From the NCBI RefSeq assembly GCF_003751085.1, contig NZ_RJJY01000002.1, positions 1,674,001 to 1,738,000 on the forward strand: DNA of 64,000 nt, written 5' to 3'. Position 1 is the first letter of the stretch, and each line of letters starts with the position of its first letter. Source of the DNA: Micromonospora sp. Llam0. GTDB lineage: Bacteria; Actinomycetota; Actinomycetes; Mycobacteriales; Micromonosporaceae. The notes below the pieces were generated by a model. The model had not been told where the DNA came from and did no database searches. It saw nothing but the letters and a program-made list of their open reading frames with translations. This document shows positions 8,712 to 16,500 of this stretch, in pieces. Position numbers and translations under genes: made by a program.

Positions 8712-11700
8712 CTAGCGCGAGACCTGCTCGACGCTAATGACGAGGCCGTCCTGAAAGACGATTTTCGTCTCATAGCCGGGCGGCTGATTGGAGTAGAGCC
8801 GGTAAAAGCGCTCTGGTGCCTCATCCGACACCATGAAGTCGTACTTGGTGTTCGACGAGCGGAGCTGCGTTGTTCCCATCTGGAGAAAATCGTCACCCAG
8901 CAGCTTCCTGACGTCGGACTCGGTCATCCCCACCGTGATGTTCGGCGTGCCCCGCCTCATATGGCAATGATCCATGCTCAATTCCAGACCTCCGGTAGAT
9001 GTACCTGCCGGGCTTGGTGCGGCAAGTTCCCAGTCCAGTTCCCACAAACGTATGGTGCCATCGTTCCCGGCCGATAGCATGTAGCGCCCGTCCGGCGTGA
9101 GCCGTACGTCCCAGACGTATCTTTGATGGCCGTCGATCTGGCTTAAAAGCCTGCCATTACCGGTATCCCACACGGTGATGGTGTTGTCACGCGCGCCTGC
9201 GACGATAAACCGTCCGTCCGGGCTGAACCGTGCGGTCTCAATGGAGTGGTCCTTCTCGTCGACCGCAAGCACGCAGCTTCCCGCAGCTTCCCATAGCGTC
9301 ATGCTCGGCGACCCCCACCAGGTCGCGACGACCAGCTTGCCATCGGGACTCATGCACACTGATCTTGCCGAGTTGTCGCCGATAGCCGGGATCTCACGGA
9401 AGCATTCGCCGGTGCGCAGGTTCCAAAGCCGCACTGAGTCCATCGCGGCGGACGCGCAGGTGTGGCCGTCTGCGCTGGCCCACAGAGCCTTGACGACGCG
9501 CTCGTGGCCGGAGGGCGTCCGGATGCGGCGTCCAGACTGCAGGTCCCACACCAGGATCGTCCCGTTCTCGCTGCCGAGAAGGACCCGCTGGGCATCGCCG
9601 GTGAAGGCGACCGACACGCCGTCGGCCGTGTGCGGGATTCCGGTGTACGGGAGCTTTAGCTTGTGCAGTTCTTCTCCCGTGCGTACCGAGTACACCCCGA
9701 CGTGCCCGAAGTCCATGCCGCAGACGACCCGTTCCCCGTCGGGGCTGATGTCCACACCGTCAACCATCTTGCTGACCTGTATCTCGGCTAGCTGCTTGCC
9801 AGCCGCGAGGTCCCACAAGAAGGCGCTGGACCCACAAGCCGAGACCGCGACGCGGGCGTCCGCGGACATGCTTACCGTGCGGGCTCCACGCCCCCCGTCG
9901 CCCTGGCCGGACAGTACACGGGTGGTCCACGCTGCTCGCAGCCCGGTTCGGGGAAGGTGATGGCCAAGAATTCGCCACGCCCCGAGCACCCTGGGATCCC
10001 GCTCATGTCCAGGAGTCCCCCGTGCCCGCGACAGCAGCGTGTGCGCCGTGCCGTAATCCCCGGCGGTGATGGCCTCCACTGACCGCCTGACCAGGTCGCG
10101 GACCTCGGCGCCGACGCGACTGACCTCGCGTGTGGGACGCGGCCGGCTGAGGTGCAGCGGTGCCAGATAACCAGACGCTGGTTGTAGAGACCAGGTGCGC
10201 AGCGTGTTATCGAAGCCGACTGATAGCCCGGAACCACCATCCGGGGAAACCCATACGGCGGCGACCGCCGCAGTATGCCCGCGCAGTGTGCGCAGGCACC
10301 GGCCTGCCCGGAAGTCCCACAACCGCACAGCATCGCCGCCGGACAGCATCAACCGCCCGTCGTCGGAGAACGCCAACGCCCGTGAGTAGTCCGTCGCGCC
10401 GATGATCTGCCGCACGCACTGGCCGCTGTGCAGGTCCCACACCCCAATGCGGTGATCGTTGCTGACAATTACCGCAGAGCCTCCGTCCGGGGTAAAGGCC
10501 AGTGCCCGCACGAGGAAGTCCAGTTCGGTGATAAGCCTGTCCATCTTCTTTGCGTGGTCCACGTGCCGTACCCTGAACTGCCGTCCATGGTGGCTTCCCA
10601 ACACGACAAGCGACTGGGACCCGTCGGCGTCGGACGCCTGCTGGCCAAGGTAGAAGAACTCCTCCCGCTCCTGCGGGTCGCTGCCATAGCCGATTACACG
10701 GGATTCCGCGTAATCGGCGGGGCAATCCTCCTCGCTGAAGGTGTGCAGATGCTCGCCTGAACGGGTGTCCCACAGCTCGGTCCGGCGGTTGCTCGCGGCC
10801 GTTATGAGCCGAGTGCCGTCCCTGGTGAAGCGCGCACTCTTCCGGTAGTCCCGGTCGCTGCCAGGGTTCTCGGGGACGGAGTGCCACTGCGCTCGCACTG
10901 TATGGTCAAGGCCGATGCCGCCAGTTCCGCCTGACTCCAGCACCCGGAGCGCCGCTTGGACCTCGGGCTCGGCGGGATCGGTGCGGATAAGATCATCCAG
11001 ATCCTGCCGTGCAGACTCAGCGTCTCCGCGTTCCAAGTGGATCTGGGCGATCATGAGCCGTGCCAGCCAGGAATCGCCCGCCTCCCGCCGGACGGCCTCA
11101 ACCTGGGCCAGCAGGTCCTCGTCGGTGATCTTCCCGGCCCGCCAACGCAGCAGCCCGGAGCTGTAGGTCGCTTCCAGGTGCCGGGGATCGGCGCTCAGGG
11201 CGGCCTGGAACTCAGCCTCCGCTGCGGCCTCCTCGCCGAGGTCGAGGAACGATAGTGCCCGGTTGTTGTGCTCTGCCGCACGAAGCTCTATGTCGCCTGG
11301 CCACAGGAGCGGGGATCCCAGCGGAGCGAACGCGTCATGCAGTGCCGAAAGCTCCTCGGCAACCTCGGCCATTGACCCTAGCCTGCCGTCGACTCCCCGG
11401 CTCAGGCAGCGCTCCAGCAGGCTCGCCAACACCGGTGGGACGGATGGCGGGCCGGGTTCATACGGGCCATTCCTGAGCAGTTCCGCCAGGGCCGCCCCTG
11501 CGGCTGCACCGGCTCGCCAGGTGACCCCGCCAGTGAACATCTCCAACACCGACACCGCAAAACTGTAGACATCCGACCTCTGGTCCACGGGTCGGCCCGA
11601 AGCCTGTTCCGGCGAGGCATATGCCGTGGTCATGCCCACGCCAGCGGAGGGGGCGGCTCCCGTGGCCCTGGCCAGTCCGAAATCGGTGATTTTCGCGTCG

Positions 11701-12179
11701 CCCGCGTCACCGTCTTCGAGCAGCACGTTCGCCGGCTTGACGTCGAGGTGAAGCACGCCATTGCTGTGCGCATGCTCAAGCCCAAGTGCCATCTGTGCGG
11801 CGATCCGGAGGATTCGCGCCGTGGCATCGTCAGGTGTGCCAGCGTAAAGAGTGCGTCTACTGATCTGCTCATGCAGGGTGCCGCCGGGGACGTACTCGGC
11901 GAACAGTCGCGGGATGCCGTCCAGCACGCGCACATAGTGGCACCCACAGACGGCGGGGTGCAGGCTGAGGGACACCCATGTCTGCGCCTCGGCGACGAAC
12001 TGGTCGACATCGCGGGGGGTGGCGAACAGCTGCGGCTGCGGCGACTTCACCGCGAGGTTGATCCCCCACCCCCAGTGCCGCACGAGGTACACCTGGCCCA
12101 TCCCGCCCTGACCAAGCACACGAACTACCTCGTATCGGTCATCGATGACGTCTCCGGCCCGCCAAGTGGTCACCCGCAT
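8712..12179 (-). CDS. Ser/Thr kinase - TPR - WD40 - BamE-like giant protein
   Basis: An 1155-residue protein. The kinase domain is at 1-285: G-loop GQGGMGQV 23-30, K45, E64, catalytic HLDVKPAN 144-151 (Leu replaces the usual Arg of HRD), DFG 166-168, SPEQ 189-192. A TPR-like helical region covers about 300-415. Two groups of WD40 repeats follow (about 440-700 and 780-1060), separated by a helical linker. The last 82 residues (1074-1155), with VGMTESDVRKLLG and FYRLY, resemble the SmpA/BamE fold, an unusual ending for a kinase. No transmembrane segment is visible. The gene is divergent from 12257 across only 77 bp. It probably acts as a cytoplasmic scaffold kinase; substrates are unknown. The domain calls are firm except the BamE-like tail. 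Confidence 0.85.
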   Translation of the reverse strand: MRVTTWRAGDVIDDRYEVVRVLGQGGMGQVYLVRHWGWGINLAVKSPQPQLFATPRDVDQFVAEAQTWVSLSLHPAVCGCHYVRVLDGIPRLFAEYVPGGTLHEQISRRTLYAGTPDDATARILRIAAQMALGLEHAHSNGVLHLDVKPANVLLEDGDAGDAKITDFGLARATGAAPSAGVGMTTAYASPEQASGRPVDQRSDVYSFAVSVLEMFTGGVTWRAGAAAGAALAELLRNGPYEPGPPSVPPVLASLLERCLSRGVDGRLGSMAEVAEELSALHDAFAPLGSPLLWPGDIELRAAEHNNRALSFLDLGEEAAAEAEFQAALSADPRHLEATYSSGLLRWRAGKITDEDLLAQVEAVRREAGDSWLARLMIAQIHLERGDAESARQDLDDLIRTDPAEPEVQAALRVLESGGTGGIGLDHTVRAQWHSVPENPGSDRDYRKSARFTRDGTRLITAASNRRTELWDTRSGEHLHTFSEEDCPADYAESRVIGYGSDPQEREEFFYLGQQASDADGSQSLVVLGSHHGRQFRVRHVDHAKKMDRLITELDFLVRALAFTPDGGSAVIVSNDHRIGVWDLHSGQCVRQIIGATDYSRALAFSDDGRLMLSGGDAVRLWDFRAGRCLRTLRGHTAAVAAVWVSPDGGSGLSVGFDNTLRTWSLQPASGYLAPLHLSRPRPTREVSRVGAEVRDLVRRSVEAITAGDYGTAHTLLSRARGTPGHERDPRVLGAWRILGHHLPRTGLRAAWTTRVLSGQGDGGRGARTVSMSADARVAVSACGSSAFLWDLAAGKQLAEIQVSKMVDGVDISPDGERVVCGMDFGHVGVYSVRTGEELHKLKLPYTGIPHTADGVSVAFTGDAQRVLLGSENGTILVWDLQSGRRIRTPSGHERVVKALWASADGHTCASAAMDSVRLWNLRTGECFREIPAIGDNSARSVCMSPDGKLVVATWWGSPSMTLWEAAGSCVLAVDEKDHSIETARFSPDGRFIVAGARDNTITVWDTGNGRLLSQIDGHQRYVWDVRLTPDGRYMLSAGNDGTIRLWELDWELAAPSPAGTSTGGLELSMDHCHMRRGTPNITVGMTESDVRKLLGDDFLQMGTTQLRSSNTKYDFMVSDEAPERFYRLYSNQPPGYETKIVFQDGLVISVEQVSR

Positions 12180-12256
12180 ATTCCATCACAAGCCCGCAAA
12201 GGCCGATCCCGGACACCGCGCACTACTATCAAGCGCGGCAAGGGGAGGGAGCGCAG

Positions 12257-12694
12257 ATGGCGACCGTGGAAAGAGTACTGATCCTCCACGGGGGAGACCG
12301 GCCAGCGGCTGACGAGATCGGCCGGATAATCTACAGACTCGAACAGGCCACCGGGACTGACCTCATAGGTGTGCGGATAACTCCCTTCGGACCCGGATTT
12401 GGCCAGCCTGACGAGTCGATCGCCCAGGCCCTGGTCGTCCGGCTTGAATACGAGGGCGACCTCTCAGGCGGGGCGCTGGAACGGACGACCGTGCAAACGT
12501 TCAGCCTGGACGGCGCGCGCCGGGTCGTGGCGGCGGTGGTGATGGCAGAAGAGCGCAATCCCTGGGTAAAGGATCTCATCGCCAAGCACCTAGAAAAAAT
12601 CGACTTGCTCGGAAACGCTGTGGCTTGGCAGCCAGGTTGGGCGATGCTCAGCAGCGAGCCGGCCGTCTCCTTCGTGGCCTGTGCCGCCGAGTAG
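12257..12694 (+). CDS. hypothetical protein, 145 residues
   Basis: Small soluble protein beginning MATVERVLILHGGDRPAADE, with a good ribosome site (ggggaggg about 8 bp upstream of ATG). It is divergent from the giant kinase, so the two probably share a control region. I do not recognise the family; composition suggests a compact alpha/beta fold. The stop codon lies inside the 3' end of the group II intron (its last bases supply GAGTAG), so the natural C-terminus has probably been replaced and the protein may be a little shorter or longer than the original. Confidence 0.6.
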   Translation: MATVERVLILHGGDRPAADEIGRIIYRLEQATGTDLIGVRITPFGPGFGQPDESIAQALVVRLEYEGDLSGGALERTTVQTFSLDGARRVVAAVVMAEERNPWVKDLIAKHLEKIDLLGNAVAWQPGWAMLSSEPAVSFVACAAE

Positions 12695-12761
12695 CCCGGG
12701 GGAATCTCACCCCCGGGCCCTCACAGAACCGTACGTAACAGTCGCCCGTTATACGGCTCTT
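12690..12761 (-). ncRNA. group II intron domains V and VI
   Basis: Read on the minus strand, 12761 down to 12726 gives agagccgtat...gtacggttct, a 34-base hairpin with the typical GAGCCGTAT / GTACGGTTC arms of domain V, the catalytic core of group II introns. The following hairpin, arms gcccggggg and cccccgggc with a TA bulge just after, fits domain VI and its branch-point adenosine. The position directly downstream of the maturase gene agrees. Confidence 0.65.
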
Positions 12762-12771
12762 GTCGCTCTGG

Positions 12772-14106
12772 TCACCAGACCGTGGGAGCGTGGGTGACCC
12801 ACGCCCAGTGGGCGAAAGCCCTCGGGCGTTTCTGAACGGCTCTGTTCCATGCCGACCGGGCTTTCCTCTTGCCCCGCAACCGTTTGTACTTTCGACGGAC
12901 CCACCGCAGCAGGTAGGCGTTGATACGTTCCAGGAGGGGATACAGGGCCGATCGGTAGAACGCCCCGTAATAGTTCATCCAACCCCGTACGATCGGGTTC
13001 ATCCAATCGGCGAGGTCCGCTTCGGTTAGGCATGTGCGATGGTGCAGCCGCCAGGACCGCACCTGGGCACTGATCTTCTTCAGGGCCTGGCTACTGATCG
13101 CCGGCAGGAACGACAGGAACATCGCTCCTTCCTTTGTTCGCGCGGAGCGTCTCCGGAAGCTGTAGCCGAGGAAAACGAACTCGGTGTGCTCGGATGAATC
13201 TGCACGCCGGTTGTCGTCCTGACAGTAGACGATCCGGGTCTTCTCCGGGTGTAGAGCAAGCCCAACCCCAGTCATCCGTTTCGTGATCTCGGCCAGCACG
13301 TATTTAGCTTGCCGTTCACTGACGCAGTGCACGACCACGTCATCCACGTAACGCTCGAACCGGACGACCGGGAACACCTTGGCCATCCACGCGTCGAACG
13401 CGTAATGGAGAAACAGATTAGCCAGGACCGGTGAAATCGCGGACCCTTGCGGGGTACCACGATCTCTTTCCTGTAGCACGCCGTCGGGTAGTTGCAGTGG
13501 CGCCTTCAACCAGCGTCCCACATACAACAGAACCCAGGGCTTATCAGTATGCGCGGTGACTGCTTTTAGTAGCAGTTCCCACGGAACCGTGTCGAAGAAC
13601 TTCCGGATGTCCAGATCGATCACCCAGTCGTTCTGCCAGCACCGCCTACGGCAAACAGCTACCGCGTCGACCGCCGACCGCCCAGGCCGGTAGCCATACG
13701 AGTCAGGGTGGAAGATCGGTTCGACCCGCGCTTCCAGCTCCCGCGCTGCCACCGTCTGCGCGATCCGGTCCGCGACCGTGGGCACGCCTAAAACCCGGAC
13801 GCCTCCCCCAGTCCTGGGAATTTCCACCGCACGCACCGGAGGCGGAAAGTATGTTCCCGACGACATTCGATTCCAGATCTTGTACAGATTGTTCTTCAGA
13901 TCCTGCTCGAAGTCCGCCAGGGACACCGCATCCACGCCCGGGGCACCCTTGTTCGCTTTCACCTTCTCGTACGCCTCCCAGACAGCCCGCTTCGAAATCA
14001 TGAACGGCTTGCCCAGTGCTTTCAACTCATCCACGCGACTCCTCCCAACCACAAGGCTGGTTGATCGAGTAAACCAGTCACGAACGACCCGACCCCTTCG
14101 CTCCAC
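12772..14106 (-). CDS. group II intron reverse transcriptase/maturase
   Basis: A 444-residue intron-encoded protein that helps the intron RNA fold, splice and reverse-transcribe into DNA. RT motifs are clear: PGVDAVSLADFEQDL early, SYGYRPGRSAVDA at 136-148, VIDLDIRKFFD at 162-172, GTPQGSAISPVLANL at 217-231 and the active site YVDD at 253-256. The C-terminal part (WMNPIVRGWMNYYG) is the maturase domain. I see no HNH endonuclease domain. A later start near the Met at residue 36 (MISKRAVWEAY) is also plausible because family homology begins about there. The frame is intact. Confidence 0.9.
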   Translation of the reverse strand: MERRGRVVRDWFTRSTSLVVGRSRVDELKALGKPFMISKRAVWEAYEKVKANKGAPGVDAVSLADFEQDLKNNLYKIWNRMSSGTYFPPPVRAVEIPRTGGGVRVLGVPTVADRIAQTVAARELEARVEPIFHPDSYGYRPGRSAVDAVAVCRRRCWQNDWVIDLDIRKFFDTVPWELLLKAVTAHTDKPWVLLYVGRWLKAPLQLPDGVLQERDRGTPQGSAISPVLANLFLHYAFDAWMAKVFPVVRFERYVDDVVVHCVSERQAKYVLAEITKRMTGVGLALHPEKTRIVYCQDDNRRADSSEHTEFVFLGYSFRRRSARTKEGAMFLSFLPAISSQALKKISAQVRSWRLHHRTCLTEADLADWMNPIVRGWMNYYGAFYRSALYPLLERINAYLLRWVRRKYKRLRGKRKARSAWNRAVQKRPRAFAHWAWVTHAPTVW

Positions 14107-14636
14107 CCCTATTACAGGAGCTTCGCCACTACTACGAGTCGGTCCGCCAGCGCGATCGGCAACGGTACTCAGTTCCTCACGGCTTCGGGCCGCCCGGAAC
14201 GCTCCCTCTCACCCGCCCCAGCAGCGGCGGGTAGTTTCCTCACACGCCTTCTCCCGTTCCGCACGAAAGCCGCAGGTCGGGCTCGCGTCGCCTGTATGCC
14301 GGACACCGCCTGGCCAGTAAACTGGTCCCCGCCAGACTCATCCCGGGATCGCATTGACACCCCGGTTTCGATGTCGCCTTCTAATTTTCGACACGTCATC
14401 AGCGATTCGCTTTCGCTCGCCTTCCCGACCCCCACCTGACATCTCGAATGGATGCCTTTTCCCCATCGTTCACCACAACAGTCTTCAGCTAATGCAGCAT
14501 GAGGTGGTTTGAAGCCTCCCCCAGCAGAGCGACTCCGAAGGGCCAAACCTTCATCTTCCGTACAGCATCGCCGCAAGACAGATATTCCTACATATTCCTG
14601 TCCTTTCGCGTTCGGGACACAACAATGCCACGTAGC

Positions 14637-14877
14637 CTAGGTTGATCTTGATGGTGGCTGGACCCGATGGATGTGGATGGTCGGTGGACGCTGGTGGCGG
14701 ATGCTGGCCGGTTCGTGGGGTTTCTTGACCCGGTACTGGTTGTGGCGGGCGCGTTTGACCGCGCGGGGGCAGGTGCGTTCGCGTCGGGTGGGGATCAGGA
14801 GAGCGGCGATCCGGGCGAGGTGGGTCGGTAGCTGGTCAGCCCAGTCCTGAGCCTCGATCCACCGACGCGGTTGCCGC
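14637..14877 (-). pseudogene. IS4-family transposase, C-terminal scrap
   Basis: About 80 codons reading RRWIEAQDWADQLPTHLARI, CPRAVKRARHNQYRVKKP and then a stop near 14637. This resembles the tail of a different actinobacterial IS4-family transposase. A stop codon precedes it in frame at 14878, so the catalytic part is missing. Its stop is about 17 bp from the proposed 5' end of the group II intron. Confidence 0.55.
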
Positions 14878-15032
14878 TAAATGTTGGTTGAACATTTCTG
14901 TATTGGGGTGGTGGGGCGGGCGTGAGGGAGTCGCCGATCACGTGATCGGCTTGCTCCGAGGGTGAGGGTTCGAGGTGGAACGGGGATTGTGGCCTGTGGT
15001 CGGGCCGCCTGGTTTCGGCTGGTGGGGTGTGG

Positions 15033-16421
15033 TCAGCCGGGTGCCGGCTGGACGGCGGTGAACAGGTTGTCGAACGCCGCCTGCCAGGGCCAGTACTCGG
15101 GCAGGTGTAGGTGGATGGTGCGGGCCCGGTGGGCGAGGCGGGCCGCGACGGTGATGATCCGGGTCCGGATGGTGGCGGGTCTGGCGGTCGACCAGGTGCC
15201 CGCGGCGAGGTGTCCGGCGGCGCGGGTGAGGTTGTGCGTGATCGCGGCGCAGGTCAGCCAGGCGTCGTTGGCGCTGAAGTGTCCGGAGGGCAGGTGGGCG
15301 AGGGGCCCGGTGATCAGGTCGGCGTTGACGTGCTCGATGATCGCGTGTTGCCGGTGCTGGGCTTCGGCCTGGACGAGGGTGTACGGGCTGTCGGTGAACA
15401 CGGCGTGGTACCGGTAGGTCGGCAGGAGTTCGTCCTGGCCGGGGATCTGTTGCGGGTCGTCGCGGCGGACGCGGCGCACGATCAGCCGGGCGGTCGCCTC
15501 GTGTCGGGTGCCGGCGAACGCGGTGTACGTGGTTTCGGCGATCTGCGCGTCGGAGATCCACCGGCCGGCGTCTTCGTCCCAGACGGCCTGCGGATAGGTG
15601 ATGTCGACCCACTGGTCGGCGGCGATGCCGTCGCACGCGGCGCGGATCTTCGGGTCGATGCGGCAGGTGACCGAGAACCGCACGCCACGACGCCGGCAGC
15701 CGCTGATCACCGTCTTGGCGTAGAACGCCGAGTCCGCTCGCACCATGATCTCCCCCGAAGCGCCGCATGCCCGGGCGGTCGTGATGGCCTCGGCGATCAT
15801 GGTGGCGGCGCCCCGGGCCGAGCCGGCGTTACCCGACCGCAGCCTCGTGGCGGCGATCACCGGCGCGGACAGCGGGGTGGACAGCGTCGCGACCAGGGGG
15901 TTGTAGCCGCGCAGGTAGACGTTGTAGCCGCCGACCTTGGCGTGGCCGAACCCGATGCCCTGCTTCTGCTTGCCGTACACCCGCCGCAGCATGGAGTCGA
16001 TGTCCACGAAGCACAGGGTGTCGGCGCCGGTCAGGATCGGTGCCCGGCCGGTCAGACCGATCAGGGTGTCGCGGGCGGCGGCCTGTAACTGCCGTACGTG
16101 CCCGTGGGTGAACGTACGCAGGAACGACCCGAGTGTCGACGGCGCGTACACGCCGCCGAACAGCGACCGCATGCCGCCGTGCCGGGCGATGTCGAGGTCG
16201 TCGATGCTGTCCGCGCCCGCGAGCATCCCGGCCACGATCGTGGCGACCTTGCCGGCCGGGTTCGCGCCCTTGTCCGTCGGTAGCCTGACCCGGTCTGCGA
16301 CCGCGTCGTGCAGACCGGCCTGCTCGGCAAGGCGCATCACCGGAACGAGACCGGCACACGACACCAGATTCGGATCGTCGAACGTCGCGCGCACCACCGG
16401 CGCGTCCTGGCGTATTCTCAC
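15033..16421 (-). CDS. IS1380 family transposase
   Basis: Intact 462-residue transposase of the IS1380 family. Typical segments include the N-terminal GLVPVMRLAEQAGL, the GADTLCFVDIDSMLRRVYG segment with a catalytic Asp, EIMVRADSAFY with a second Asp, and a C-terminal EHVNADLI with the acidic partner residue. It starts at a GTG with a purine-rich site upstream. I could not identify matching terminal repeats, but its right edge must lie near 16498, because the lanthipeptide dehydratase frame is open only from 16501. This element therefore removed the 5' end and promoter of the RiPP operon. Confidence 0.85.
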   Translation of the reverse strand: MRIRQDAPVVRATFDDPNLVSCAGLVPVMRLAEQAGLHDAVADRVRLPTDKGANPAGKVATIVAGMLAGADSIDDLDIARHGGMRSLFGGVYAPSTLGSFLRTFTHGHVRQLQAAARDTLIGLTGRAPILTGADTLCFVDIDSMLRRVYGKQKQGIGFGHAKVGGYNVYLRGYNPLVATLSTPLSAPVIAATRLRSGNAGSARGAATMIAEAITTARACGASGEIMVRADSAFYAKTVISGCRRRGVRFSVTCRIDPKIRAACDGIAADQWVDITYPQAVWDEDAGRWISDAQIAETTYTAFAGTRHEATARLIVRRVRRDDPQQIPGQDELLPTYRYHAVFTDSPYTLVQAEAQHRQHAIIEHVNADLITGPLAHLPSGHFSANDAWLTCAAITHNLTRAAGHLAAGTWSTARPATIRTRIITVAARLAHRARTIHLHLPEYWPWQAAFDNLFTAVQPAPG

Positions 16422-16500
16422 CTGCGAGGTGCCCTCTCGAACCGAGTGATAGAAGCGTCAGAACTCCTATCCTTCCAGTTCAGAGGGCACTTTCTGTAGC

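Larger units (their letters stand above)
12690..14620 (-). mobile_element. group II intron
   Basis: A retroelement of about 1.9 kb on the minus strand. It has a reverse transcriptase/maturase gene (12772-14106), a domain V-like hairpin downstream of it (12726-12761) and a domain VI-like hairpin (about 12690-12723). At the 5' side a plausible intron start, gtgtcccgaacgcg, reads from 14620, and 14107-14600 has no other gene, as expected for ribozyme domains I-III. The exact 5' and 3' splice points are inferred and could be off by several bases. The intron lies between the 12257 gene and an IS4-family transposase remnant. Confidence 0.65.

Noticed and set aside
14169..14576. 135-codon minus-strand frame upstream of the intron RT
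   Set aside because: This stretch is expected to be ribozyme RNA (domains I-III) and shows no protein family features.
16440..16500. Promoter for the lanthipeptide operon in the IS1380 upstream stretch
   Set aside because: I see no convincing -35/-10 pair reading toward LanB, and the LanB frame has no start codon there.
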